Shown here piece by piece: positions 48,206 to 62,281 of a DNA stretch of 64,000 nt. Origin of the DNA: Colletes latitarsis (Eukaryota > Arthropoda > Insecta > Hymenoptera > Colletidae); the NCBI RefSeq assembly GCF_051014445.1, contig NW_027488377.1, positions 1,674,001 through 1,738,000 of the forward strand. Reading direction: 5' to 3'. The notes under the pieces were generated by a model. It saw only the letters and a program-made list of their open reading frames with translations, did not search any database and was not told the DNA's origin. Position 1 is the stretch's first letter. Each line of letters starts with the position of its first letter. The position numbers and the translations under genes were made by a program.

Positions 48206-51200
48206 TGAATGGCCAGAACCTGGGCTTTTTTTAGATTGGATGACGTAGTAATGTGGGACCACACCGAAACAGTCAATTAAGCCTGGTTCCGATTAATATT
48301 TTAGAGGATAACGGCGGTTATGTCTGGGTTAGGTCTGGTATTTGCCATCATGTAGCTCATACTTTCGCATTTTTCGCATACTTGTTGGCCTGATCCTGGG
48401 TTTTGTCTGTTTTGGATCACGTAGTATTGTGGTACCACACCGATAAAGTCAATGAAACCTGGTTCCGATTAATATTTTAGAGGATAACGCCGGTTATGTC
48501 TGGGTTAGGTCTGGTATTTGCCATCATCTAGCTCACACTTTCGCATTTTTCACATACTTGAATGGCCAGAACCTGGGCTCTTGCTGATTTGGATCACGTA
48601 GTAATGTGGTACCACACCGGAATAGTCAATTAAAGCTGGTTTCGGTCAATATTATAGGGGGAAACACCGGTTGTGTCTGGGTTAGGCCTGGTACTTATAA
48701 TCATCTGTCTCAAACTTTCGCATTTTTCGCATACTTGTTGGCCTGATCCTGGGTTTTGTCTGTTTTGGATCACGTAGTATTGTGGTACCACAACGAAAAA
48801 GTCAATTAAACCTGGTTCCGATTAATATTTTAGAGGATAACGCCGGTTATGTCTGGGTTAGGTCTGGTATTTGCCATCATCTAGCTCATACTTTCGCATT
48901 TTTCGCATACTTGAATGGCCAGAACCTGGGCTTTTTTTAGTTTGGATCAGGTAGTAATGTGGTACTACACTGAAACTGTCTATTAAACCTGGTACCGATT
49001 AATATTTTAGAGGGTAACGCCGGTTATGTCAGGGTTAGTTCTGGTATTTGCCATCATCTGACTCATACTTTTGCATTTTTCGCATACTTGTTGGCCAGAT
49101 TCTGGGCTCTTGCTGATTTGGATCAGGTAGTAATGTGGTACCAAAACGAAACAGTCAATTAAAGCTGGTTTCAATCAATATTTTAGGGGGAATCACCGGT
49201 TACGTCTGGGTTAGGTCTGGTATTTGCCATCATCTAGCTCATACTTTCGCATTTTTCGCATACTTGTTGGCCAGATCCTGGGCTTTTCCTGATTTGGATC
49301 ACTTAGTAATGTGGTACTACACTGAAACTGTCTATTAAACCTGGTTGCGATTAATATTTTAGAGGATAACGCCAGTTATGTCTGGGTTAGGTCTTGTATT
49401 TGCCATCATCTGACTCATACTTTCGCATTTTTCGCATACCTGTCGGCCAGATCCTGAGCTCTTGCTGATTTGGATCACGTAGTATTGTGGTACCACACCG
49501 AAATATATCAATTAAAGCTGGTTTCGATCAATATTATAGGGGGAAACACCAGTTGTGTCTGGGTTAGGCCTGGTACTTGTAATCATATGTCTCATACTTT
49601 CGCATTTTTGGCATACTTGTTGGCCTGATCCTGGGTTTTGTCTGTTTTGGATCACGTAGTATTGTGGTACCACATCGATAAAGTCAATGAAACCTGGTTC
49701 CGATTAATATTTTAGAGGATAACGCCGGATATGTCTGGGTTAGGTCTGGTATTTGCCATCATCTAGCTCATACTTTCGCATTTTTCGCATACTTGAATGG
49801 CCAGAACCAGGGCTTGTTTTAGATTGGATCAGGTAGTAATGTGGTACTACACTGAAACTGTCAATTAAACCTGGTTGCGATATATATTTTAGAGGATAAC
49901 GGCGGTTATGTCTGGGTTTGGTCTGGTATTTGCCATCATCTTGCTCATAATATCGCATTTTTCGCATAGTTGATGGCCAGATCCTGGGCTTTTTCTGATT
50001 TGTATCACGTAATAATGTGGTACCACACCGAAACAGTCAATTAAACCTGGTTGCAATTTATATTCTAGAGGATAACGGCAGTTATGTCTGGGTTAGGTCT
50101 GGTATTTGCCATCATCTAGCTCATAGTTTCGCATTTTTCGCATACTTGTTGGCCAGATCCTGGGCTTTTTCTGATTTGGATCACGTAGTAATGTGGCGCC
50201 ACACCGAAACAGTCAATTAAACCTGGTTCCGATTAATCTTTTACAGGATAACGCCGGTTATGTCTGGGTTAGGTCTGGTATTTGCCATCATCTGCCTCAT
50301 ACTATCGCATGTTTTGCATTCTTGTTGGCCAGATAGTGGGTTTTGTCTGTTTTGGATCACGTAGTATTGTGGTACCACACCGATAAAGTCAATGAAACCT
50401 GATTCCGATTAATATTTTAGAGGATAACGCCGGTTATGTCTGGGTTAGGTCTGGTATTTGCCATCATCTAGCTCACACTTTCGCATTTTTCACATACCTG
50501 AATGGCCAGAACCTGGGCTTTTTTTAGATTGGGTGACGTAGTAATGTGGGACCACACCGAAACAGTCAATTAAGCCTGGTTCCGATTAATATTTTAGAGG
50601 ATAACGGCGGTTATGTCTGGGTTAGGTCTGGTATTTGCCATCATGTAGCTCATACTTTCGCATTTTTCGCATACTTGTTCGCCTGATCCTGGGTTTTGTC
50701 TGTTTTGGATCACGTAGTATTGTGGTACCACACCGATAAAGTCAATGAAACCTGGATCCGATTTATATTTTAGAGGTTAACGCCGGTTATGTCTGGGTTA
50801 GGTCTGGTATTTGCCATCATCTAGCTCACACTTTCGCATTTTTCACATACTTGAATGGCCAGAACCTGGGCTTTTTTTAGATTGGATCACGTAGTAATGT
50901 AGGACCACACCGAAACAGTCAATTAAGCCTGGTTCCGATTAATATTTTAGAGGATAACGGCGGTTATGTCTGGGTTAGGTCTGGTATTTGTCATCATCTA
51001 GCTCATACTTTCGCATGTTTCGCATACTTGAATGGCCAGAACCTGGGCCTTTTTTAGATTGGATCAGGTAGTAATGTGGTACTACACTGAAACTGTCTAT
51101 TAAACCTGGTTCCGATTAATAGTTTAGAGGATAACGCCGGTTATGTCAGGGTTTGGTCTGGTATTTGCCATCATCTGACTCATACTTTTGCATTTTTCTC

Positions 51201-54200
51201 ATACCTGTTGGCCAGATTCTGGGCTCTTGCTGATTTCGATCAGGTAGTAATGTGGTACCAAAACGAAACAGTCAATTATAGCTGGTTTCAATCAATAGTT
51301 TAGGGGGAAACACCGGTTACGTCTGGGTTAGGTCTGGTATTTGCCATCATCCAGCTCATACTTTCGCATTTTTCGCATACTTGTTGGCCAGATCCTGGGC
51401 TTTTGTTGATTTGGCTCACGTAGTAACGTGGTACCACACAGAAGCAGCCAACTAAACTTGGTTACGATTAATATTTTAGGGGGAAACACCGGTTATGTCT
51501 GGGTTAGGTCTAGTATTTGCCATCATCTAGCTCATACTATCGCATTTTTCTCATACTTGTTGGCCAGATCCTGGGCTTTTGCTGATTTGGATCACGTAGT
51601 AATGTGGTACCACTCTGGAGCAGTCAATTAATCCTGTTTCCGATTAATATTTTAGAGGATAACGCCGGTTATGTCTGGGCTAGTTCTCGTATTTGCAATC
51701 ATCTGGCTCACACTTTCGCATTTTTCGCATACTTGTTGGCCAGATTCTGGTCTCTTGCTGATTTGGATCAGGTAGTAATGTGGTACCAAACCGAAATAGT
51801 CAATTAAAGCTGGTTTCAATCAAGATTTTAGGGGGAAACACCGGTTACGTCTGGGTTAGGTCTGGTATTTGCCATCATCTGACTCATACTTTCGCATTTT
51901 TCGCATACCTGTCGGCCAGATCCTGAGCTCTTGCTGATTTGGATCACGTAGTAATGTGGTACCACACCGAAATAGTCAATTAAAGCTGGTTTCGGTCAAT
52001 ATTATAGGGGGAAACACCGATTGTGTCTGGGTTAGGCCTGGTACTTATAATCATCTGTCTCAAACTTTCGTATTTTTCGCATACTTGTTGGCCTGATCCT
52101 GGGTTTTGTCTGTTTTGGATCACGTAGTATTGTGGTACCACAACGAAAAAGTCAATTAAACCTGGTTCCGTTTAATATTTTAGAGGATAACGCCGGTTAT
52201 GTCTGGGTTAGGTCTTGTATTTGCCATCATCTGACTCATACTTTCGCATTTTTCGCATACCTGTCAGCCAGATCCTGAGCTCTTGCTGATTTGGATCACG
52301 TAGTATTGCGGTACCACACCGAAATATATCAATTAAAGCTGGTTTCGGTCAATATTATAGGGGGAAACACCGGTTGTGTCTGGGTTAGGCCTGGTACTTG
52401 TAATCATATGTCTCATACTTTCGCATTTTTGGCATACTTGTTGGCCTGATCCTGGGTTTTGTCTGTTTTGGATCACGTAGTATTGTGGTACCACACCGAT
52501 AAAGTCAATGAAACCTGGTTCCGATTAATATTTTAGAGGATAACGCCGGTTATGTCTGGGTTAGGTCTGGTATTTGCCATCATCTAGCTCATACTTTCGC
52601 ATTTTTCGCATACTTGAATGGCCAGAACCTGGGCTTGTTTTAGATTGGATCAGGTAGTAATGTGGTACTACACTGAAACTGTCAATTAAACCTGGTTGCG
52701 ATATATATTTTAGAGGATAACGGCGGTTATGTCTGGGTTTGGTCTGGTATTTGCCATCATCTTGCTCATAATATCGCATTTTTCGCATACTTGATGGCCA
52801 GATCCTGGGCTTTTTCTGATTTGTATCACGTAATAATGTGGTACCACACCGAAACAGTCAATTAAACCTGGTTGCAATTTATATTTTAGAGGATAACGGC
52901 AGTTATGTCTGGGTTAGGTCTGGCATTTGCCATCATCTAGCTCATAGTTTCGCATTTTCCCCATACTTGTTGGCCAGATCCTGGGCTTTTTCTGATTTGG
53001 ATCACGTAGTAATGTGGCGCCACACCGAAACAGTCAATTAAACCTGGTTCCGATTAATCTTTTACAGGATAACGCCGGTTATGTCTGGGTTAGGTCTGGT
53101 ATTTGCCATCATCTGCCTCATACTATCGCATGTTTTGCATTCTTGTTGGCCAGATCCTGTGTTTTTTCCTGATTTGGATCACTTAGTAATGTGGTACTAC
53201 ACTGAAACTGTCTATTAAACCTGGTTCCGATTAATATTTTAGAGGATAACGCCAGTTATATCTGGGTTAGGTCTGGTATTTGCCATCATCTGACTCATAC
53301 TTTCGCATTTTTCACCTACTTGAATGGCCAGAACCTGGGCTTTTTTTAGATTGGATGACGTAGTAATGTGGGACCACACCGAAACAGTCAATTAAGCCTG
53401 GTTCCGATTAATATTTTAGAGGATAACGGCGGTTATGTCTGGGTTAGGTCTGGTATTTGCCATCATGTAGCTCATACTTTCGCATTTTTCGCATACTTGT
53501 TGGCCTGATCCTGGGTTTTGTCTGTTTTGGATCACGTAGTATTGTGGTACCACACCGATAAAGTCAATGAAACCTGGTTCCGATTAATATTTTAGAGGAT
53601 AACGCCGGTTATGTCTGGGTTAGGTCTGGTATTTGCCATCATCTAGCTCACACTTTCGCATTTTTCACATACTTGAATGGCCAGAACCTGGGCTTTTTCT
53701 GATTTGTATCACGTAATAATGTGGTACCACACCGAAACAGTCAATTAAACCTGGTTGCAATTTATATTTTAGAGGATAACGGCAGTTATGTCTGGGTTAG
53801 GTCTGGTATTTGCCATCATCTAGCTCATAGTTTCGCATTTTCCCCATACTTGTTGGCCAGATCCTGGGCTTTTTCTGATTTGGATCACGTAGTAATGTGG
53901 CGCCACACCGAAACAGTCAATTAAACCTGGTTCCGATTAATCTTTTACAGGATAACGCCGGTTATGTCTGGGTTAGGTCTGGTATTTGCCATCATCTGCC
54001 TCATACTGTCGCATGTTTTGCATTCTTGTTGGCCAGATCCTGTGTTTTTTCCTGATTTGGATCACTAAGTAATGTGGTACTACACTGAAACTGTCTATTA
54101 AACCTGGTTCCGATTAATATTTTAGAGGATAACGCCAGTTATATCTGGGTTAGGTCTGGTATTTGCCATCATCTGACTCATACTTTCGCATTTTTCACCT

Positions 54201-56165
54201 ACTTGAATGGCTAGAACCTGGGCTTTTTTTAGATTGGATGACGTAGTAATGTGGGACCACACCGAAACAGTCAATTAAGCCTGGTTCCGATTAATATTTT
54301 AGAGGATAACGGCGGTTATGTCTGGGTTAGGTCTGGTATTTGCCATCATGTAGCTCATACTTTCGCATTTTTCGCATACTTGTTGGCCTGATCCTGGGTT
54401 TTGTCTGTTTTGGATCACGTAGAATTGTGGTACCACACCGATAAAGTCAATGAAACCAGGTTCCGATTAATATTTTAGAGGATAACGCCGGTTATGTCTG
54501 GGTTAGGTCTGGTATTTGCCATCATCTAGCTCACACTTTCGCATTTTTCACATACTTGAATGGCCAGAACCTGGGCTTTTTTTAGATTGGATCACGTAGT
54601 AATGTGGCGCCACACCGAAACAGTCAATTAAACCTGGTTCCGATTAATCTTTTACAGGATAAGGCCGGTTATGTCTGGGTTAGGTCTGGTATTTGCCATC
54701 ATCTGCCTCATACTATCGCATGTTTTGCATTCTTCTTGGCCAGATCCTGTGTTTTTTCCGGTTTGGATCACGTAGTAATGTGGTACCAAACTGAAACAGT
54801 TAACTAATGCTGGTTTCGGTCAATATTTTAGAGGATAACGGCGGTTATGTCTGGGTTAGGTCTGGTATTTGCCATCATCTAGCTCATACTTTCGCATTTT
54901 CCGCATACTTGAATGGCCAGAACCTGGGCTCTTGCTGATTTGGATCACGTAGTAATGTGGTACCACACCTGAATAGTCAATTAAAGCTGGTTTCGGTCAA
55001 TATTATAGGGGGAAACACCGGTTGTGTCTGGGTTAGGCCTGGTACTTATAATCATCTGTCTCAAACTTTCGCATTTTTCGCATACTTGTTGGCCTGATCC
55101 TGGGTTTTGTCTGTTTTGGATCACGTAGTATTGTGGTACCACACCGATAAAGTCAATGAAACCTGGTTCCGATTAATATTTTAGAGGATAACGCCGGATA
55201 TGTCTGGGTTAGGTCTGGTATTTGCCATCATCTAGCTCATACTTTCGCATTTTTCGCATACTTGTTGGCCAGATCCTGGGCTTTTCCTGATTTGGATCAC
55301 TTAGTAACGTGGTACTACACTGAAACTGTCTATTAAACCTGGTTGCGATTAATATTTTAGAGGATAACGCCAGTTATGTCTGGGTTAGGTCTTGTATTTG
55401 CCATCATCTGACTCATACTTTCGCATTTTTCGCATACCTGTCGGCCAGATCCTGAGCTCTTGCTGATTTGGATCACGTAGTAATGTGGTACCACACCGAA
55501 ATAGTCAATTAAAGCTGGTTTCGGTCAATATTATAGGGGGAAACACCGATTGTGTCTGGGTTAGGCCTGGTACTTATAATCATCTGTCTCAAACTTTCGT
55601 ATTTTTCGCATACTTGTTGGCCTGATCCTGGGTTTTGTCTGTTTTGGATCACGTAGTATTGTGGTACCACAACGAAAAAGTCAATTAAACCTGGTTCCGT
55701 TTAATATTTTAGAGGATAACGCCGGTTATGTCTGGGTTAGGTCTTGTATTTGCCATCATCTGACTCATACTTTCGCATTTTTCGCATACCTGTCAGCCAG
55801 ATCCTGAGCTCTTGCTGATTTGGATCACGTAGTATTGCGGTACCACACCGAAATATATCAATTAAAGCTGGTTTCGGTCAATATTATAGGGGGAAACACC
55901 GGTTGTGTCTGGGTTAGGCCTGGTACTTGTAATCATATGTCTCATACTTTCGCATTTTTGGCATACTTGTTGGCCTGATCCTGGGTTTTGTCTGTTTTGG
56001 ATCACGTAGTATTGTGGTACCACACCGATAAAGTCAATGAAACCTGGTTCCGATTAATATTTTAGAGGATAACGCCGGTTATGTCTGGGTTAGGTCTGGT
56101 ATTTGCCATCATCTAGCTCATACTTTCGCATTTTTCGCATACTTGAATGGCCAGAACCTGGGCTT
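48206..56165. repeat. HOR-B 8,115-bp unit, copy 2
   Basis: It is the tandem repeat of 40091-48055 with the same monomer order. Differences noticed include GCCAGATAGTGGG (about 50328) for GCCAGATCCTGGG, GAGGTTAACG (about 50773) for GAGGATAACG, and GGCATTTGCC (about 52922) for GGTATTTGCC. Homology with copy 1 is lost near 48055/56165. Confidence 0.9.
51872..55400. repeat. HOR-B 3,529-bp unit, inside 8,115-bp copy 2
   Basis: It matches both 43757-47285 (offset 8,115) and the next unit at 55401 (offset 3,529). It holds the GTATTGCGGTACC monomer (about 52305) and three GTGGCGCCAC palindromes (53014, 53897, 54604). Confidence 0.88.
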
Positions 56166-58929
56166 GTTTTAGATTGGATCAGGTAGTAATGTGGTACTAC
56201 ACTGAAACTGTCAATTAAACCTGGTTGCGATATATATTTTAGAGGATAACGGCGGTTATGTCTGGGTTTGGTCTGGTATTTGCCATCATCTTGCTCATAA
56301 TATCGCATTTTTCGCATACTTGATGGCCAGATCCTGGGCTTTTTCTGATTTGTATCACGTAATAATGTGGTACCACACCGAAACAGTCAATTAAACCTGG
56401 TTGCAATTTATATTTTAGAGGATAACGGCAGTTATGTCTGGGTTAGGTCTGGTATTTGCCATCATCTAGCTCATAGTTTCGCATTTTCCCCATACTTGTT
56501 GGCCAGATCCTGGGCTTTTTCTGATTTGGATCACGTAGTAATGTGGCGCCACACCGAAACAGTCAATTAAACCTGGTTCCGATTAATCTTTTACAGGATA
56601 ACGCCGGTTATGTCTGGGTTAGGTCTGGTATTTGCCATCATCTGCCTCATACTATCGCATGTTTTGCATTCTTGTTGGCCAGATCCTGTGTTTTTTCCTG
56701 ATTTGGATCACTTAGTAATGTGGTACTACACTGAAACTGTCTATTAAACCTGGTTCCGATTAATATTTTAGAGGATAACGCCAGTTATATCTGGGTTAGG
56801 TCTGGTATTTGCCATCATCTGACTCATACTTTCGCATTTTTCACCTACTTGAATGGCCAGAACCTGGGCTTTTTTTAGATTGGATGACGTAGTAATGTGG
56901 GACCACACCGAAACAGTCAATTAAGCCTGGTTCCGATTAATATTTTAGAGGATAACGGCGGTTATGTCTGGGTTAGGTCTGGTATTTGCCATCATGTAGC
57001 TCATACTTTCGCATTTTTCGCATACTTGTTGGCCTGATCCTGGGTTTTGTCTGTTTTGGATCACGTAGTATTGTGGTACCACACCGATAAAGTCAATGAA
57101 ACCTGGTTCCGATTAATATTTTAGAGGATAACGCCGGTTATGTCTGGGTTAGGTCTGGTATTTGCCATCATCTAGCTCACACTTTCGCATTTTTCACATA
57201 CTTGAATGGCCAGAACCTGGGCTTTTTCTGATTTGTATCACGTAATAATGTGGTACCACACCGAAACAGTCAATTAAACCTGGTTGCAATTTATATTTTA
57301 GAGGATAACGGCAGTTATGTCTGGGTTAGGTCTGGTATTTGCCATCATCTAGCTCATAGTTTCGCATTTTCCCCATACTTGTTGGCCAGATCCTGGGCTT
57401 TTTCTGATTTGGATCACGTAGTAATGTGGCGCCACACCGAAACAGTCAATTAAACCTGGTTCCGATTAATCTTTTACAGGATAACGCCGGTTATGTCTGG
57501 GTTAGGTCTGGTATTTGCCATCATCTGCCTCATACTATCGCATGTTTTGCATTCTTGTTGGCCAGATCCTGTGTTTTTTCCTGATTTGGATCACTAAGTA
57601 ATGTGGTACTACACTGAAACTGTCTATTAAACCTGGTTCCGATTAATATTTTAGAGGATAACGCCAGTTATATCTGGGTTAGGTCTGGTATTTGCCATCA
57701 TCTGACTCATACTTTCGCATTTTTCACCTACTTGAATGGCCAGAACCTGGGCTTTTTTTAGATTGGATGACGTAGTAATGTGGGACCACACCGAAACAGT
57801 CAATTAAGCCTGGTTCCGATTAATATTTTAGAGGATAACGGCGGTTATGTCTGGGTTAGGTCTGGTATTTGCCATCATGTAGCTCATACTTTCGCATTTT
57901 TCGCATACTTGTTGGCCTGATCCTGGGTTTTGTCTGTTTTGGATCACGTAGAATTGTGGTACCACACCGATAAAGTCAATGAAACCAGGTTCCGATTAAT
58001 ATTTTAGAGGATAACGCCGGTTATGTCTGGGTTAGGTCTGGTATTTGCCATCATCTAGCTCACACTTTCGCATTTTTCACATACTTGAATGGCCAGAACC
58101 TGGGCTTTTTTTAGATTGGATCACGTAGTAATGTGGCGCCACACCGAAACAGTCAATTAAACCTGGTTCCGATTAATCTTTTACAGGATAAGGCCGGTTA
58201 TGTCTGGGTTAGGTCTGGTATTTGCCATCATCTGCCTCATACTATCGCATGTTTTGCATTCTTCTTGGCCAGATCCTGTGTTTTTTCCGGTTTGGATCAC
58301 GTAGTAATGTGGTACCAAACTGAAACAGTTAACTAATGCTGGTTTCGGTCAATATTTTAGAGGATAACGGCGGTTATGTCTGGGTTAGGTCTGGTATTTG
58401 CCATCATCTAGCTCATACTTTCGCATTTTCCGCATACTTGAATGGCCAGAACCTGGGCTCTTGCTGATTTGGATCACGTAGTAATGTGGTACCACACCGG
58501 AATAGTCAATTAAAGCTGGTTTCGGTCAATATTATAGGGGGAAACACCGGTTGTGTCTGGGTTAGGCCTGGTACTTATAATCATCTGTCTCAAACTTTCG
58601 CATTTTTCGCATACTTGTTGGCCTGATCCTGGGTTTTGTCTGTTTTGGATCACGTAGTATTGTGGTACCACACCGATAAAGTCAATGAAACCTGGATCCG
58701 ATTAATATTTTAGAGGATAACGCCGGATATGTCTGGGTTAGGTCTGGTATTTGCCATCATCTAGCTCATACTTTCGCATTTTTCGCATACTTGTTGGCCA
58801 GATCCTGGGCTTTTCCTGATTTGGATCACTTAGTAACGTGGTACTACACTGAAACTGTCTATTAAACCTGGTTGCGATTAATATTTTAGAGGATAACGCC
58901 AGTTATGTCTGGGTTAGGTCTTGTATTTG
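55401..58929. repeat. HOR-B 3,529-bp unit, extra tandem copy
   Basis: It repeats 51872-55400 at an offset of 3,529 bp, with GTGGCGCCAC at 56543, 57426 and 58133. A partial third copy follows to about 59600. One private change is GACACCTGAATAG at about 54965 versus CACACCGGAATAG at about 58494, in the aligned monomers. Confidence 0.88.
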
Positions 58930-60980
58930 CCATCATCTGACTCATACTTTCGCATTTTTCGCATACCTGTCGGCCAGATCCTGAGCTCTTGCTGATTTGG
59001 ATCACGTAGTAATGTGGTACCACACCGAAATAGTCAATTAAAGCTGGTTTCGGTCAATATTATAGGGGGAAACACCGATTGTGTCTGGGTTAGGCCTGGT
59101 ACTTATAATCATCTGTCTCAAACTTTCGTATTTTTCGCATACTTGTTGGCCTGATCCTGGGTTTTGTCTGTTTTGGATCACGTAGTATTGTGGTACCACA
59201 ACGAAAAAGTCAATTAAACCTGGTTCCGTTTAATATTTTAGAGGATAACGCCGGTTATGTCTGGGTCAGGTCTTGTATTTGCCATCATCTGACTCATACT
59301 TTCGCATTTTTCGCATACCTGTCAGCCAGATCCTGAGCTCTTGCTGATTTGGATCACGTAGTATTGTGGTACCACACCGAAATATATCAATTAAAGCTGG
59401 TTTCGGTCAATATTATAGGGGGAAACACCGGTTGTGTCTGGGTTAGGCCTGGTACTTGTAATCATATGTCTCATACTTTCGCATTTTTGGCATACTTGTT
59501 GGCCTGATCCTGGGTTTTGTCTGTTTTGGATCACGTAGTATTGTGGTACCACACCGATAAAGTCAATGAAACCTGGTTCCGATTAATATTTTAGAGGATA
59601 ACGGCGGTTATGTCTGGGTTAGGTCTGGTATTTGCCATCATCTAGCTCATACTTTCGCATTTTCCGCATACTTGAATGGCCAGAACCTGGGCTCTTGCTG
59701 ATTTGGATCACGTAGTAATGTGGTACCACACCGGAATAGTCAATTAAAGCTGGTTTCGGTCAATATTATAGGGGGAAACACCGGTTGTGTCTGGGTTAGG
59801 CCTGGTACTTATAATCATCTGTCTCAAACTTTCGCATTTTTCGCATACTTGTTGGCCTGATCTTGGGTTTTGTCTGTTTTGGATCACGTAGTATTGTGGT
59901 ACCACAACGAAAAAGTCAATTAAACCTGGTTCCGATTAATATTTTAGAGGATAACGCCGGTTATGTCTGGGTTAGGTCTGGTATTTGCCATCATCTAGCT
60001 CATACTTTCGCATTTTTCGCATACTTGAATGGCCAGAACCTGGGCTTTTTTTAGTTTGGATCAGGTAGTAATGTGGTACTACACTGAAACTGTCTATTAA
60101 ACCTGGTACCGATTAATATTTTAGAGGATAACGCCGGTTATGTCAGGGTTAGTTCTGGTATTTGCCATCATCTGACTCATACTTTTGCATTTTTCGCATA
60201 CTTGTTGGCCAGATTCTGGGCTCTTGCTGATTTGGATCAGGTAGTAATGTGGTACCAAAACGAAACAGTCAATTAAAGCTGGTTTCAATCAATATTTTAG
60301 GGGGAATCACCGGTTACGTCTGGGTTAGGTCTGGTATTTGCCATCATCTAGCTCATACTTTCGCATTTTTCGCATACTTGTTGGCCAGATCCTGGGCTTT
60401 TCCTGATTTGGATCACTTAGTAATGTGGTACTACACTGAAACTGTCTATTAAACCTGGTTGCGATTAATATTTTAGAGGATAACGCCAGTTATGTCTGGG
60501 TTAGGTCTTGTATTTGCCATCATCTGACTCATACCTTCGCATTTTTCGCATACCTGTCGGCCAGATCCTGAGCTCTTGCTGATTTGGATCACGTAGTATT
60601 GTGGTACCACACCGAAATATATCAATTAAAGCTGGTTTCGATCAATATTATAGGGGGAAACACCAGTTGTGTCTGGGTTAGGCCTGGTACTTGTAATCAT
60701 ATGTCTCATACTTTCGCATTTTTGGCATACTTGTTGGCCTGATCCTGGGTTTTGTCTGTTTTGGATCACGTAGTATTGTGGTACCACACCGATAAAGTCA
60801 ATGAAACCTGGTTCCGATTAATATTTTAGAGGATAACGCCGGATATGTCTGGGTTAGGACTGGTATTTGCCATCATCTAGCTCATACTTTCGCATTTTTC
60901 GCATACTTGAATGGCCAGAACCAGGGCTTGTTTTAGATTGGATCAGGTAGTAATGTGGTACTACACTGAAACTGTCAATT
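58930..60980. repeat. HOR-B partial unit and junction
   Basis: 58930-59600 is the start of another 3,529-bp unit. From about 59607 it switches to the sequence of about 48.5-49.87 kb (offset 11,114 bp). The switch falls inside a monomer reading AGAGGATAACGGCGGTTATG, where the expected unit has ACGCCGG. Confidence 0.8.
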
Positions 60981-62281
60981 AAGCCTGGTTGCAATTTATA
61001 TTCTAGAGGATAACGCCAGTTATATCTGGGTTAGGTCTGGTATTTGCCATCATCTGACTCATACTTTCGCATTTTTCACCTACTTGAATGGCCAGAACCT
61101 GGGCTTTTTTTAGATTGGATGACGTAGTAATGTGGGACCACACCGAAACAGTCAATTAAGCCTGGTTCCGATTAATATTTTAGAGGATAACGGCGGTTAT
61201 GTCTGGGTTAGGTCTGGTATTTGCCATCATGTAGCTCATACTTTCGCATTTTTCGCATACTTGTTGGCCTGATCCTGGGTTTTGTCTGTTTTGGATCACG
61301 TAGTATTGTGGTACCACACCGATAAAGTCAATGAAAACTGATTCCGATTAATATTTTAGAGGATAACGCCGGTTATGTCTGGGTTAGGTCTGGTATTTGC
61401 CATCATCTAGCTCACACTTTCGCATTTTTCACATACTTGAATGGCCAGAACCTGGGCTTTTTTTAGATTGGGTGACGTAGTAATGTGGGACCACACCGAA
61501 ACAGTCAATTAAGCCTGGTTCCGATTAATATTTTAGAGGATAACGGCGGTTATGTCTGGGTTAGGTCTGGTATTTGCCATCATGTAGCTCATACTTTCGC
61601 ATTTTTCGCATACTTGTTCGCCTGATCCTGGGATTTGTCTGTTTTGGATCACGTAGTATTGTGGTACCACACCGATAAAGTCAATGAAACCTGGTTCCGA
61701 TTTATATTTTAGAGGATAACGCCGGTTATGTCTGGGTTAGGTCTGGTATTTGCCATCATCTAGCTCACACTTTCGCATTTTTCACATACTTGAATGGCCA
61801 GAACCTGGGCTTTTTTTAGATTGGATCACGTAGTAATGTGGGACCACACCGAAACAGTCAATTAAGCCTGGTTCCGATTAATATTTTAGAGGATAACGGC
61901 GGTTATGTCTGGGTTAGGTCTGGTATTTGTCATCATCTAGCTCATACTTTCGCATGTTTCGCATACTTGAATGGCCAGAACCTGGGCTTTTTTTAGATTG
62001 GATCAGGTAGTAATGTGGTACTACACTGAAACTGTCTATTAAACCTGGTTCCGATTAATATTTTAGAGCATAACGCCGGTTATGTCAGGGTTTGGTCTGG
62101 TATTTGCCATCATCTGACTCATACTTTTGCATTTTTCTCATACCTGTTGGCCAGATTCTGGGCTCTTGCTGATTTGGATCAGGTAGTAATGTGGTACCAA
62201 AACGAAACAGTCAATTATAGCTGGTTTCAATCAATAGTTTAGGGGGAAACACCGGTTACGTCTGGGTTAGGTCTGGTATTT
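60981..62281. repeat. HOR-B right-hand segment, matches 36.64-37.94 kb
   Basis: Offsets are constant at 24,341 bp: TCTAGAGGATAACGCC at 61002 versus 36661, GTGGGACCAC at 61485 versus 37144, and GTCAATTATAGC at 62202 versus 37861. The left junction at about 60980 is a chimeric monomer (TTAAGCCTGGTTGCAATTT). Confidence 0.85.
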
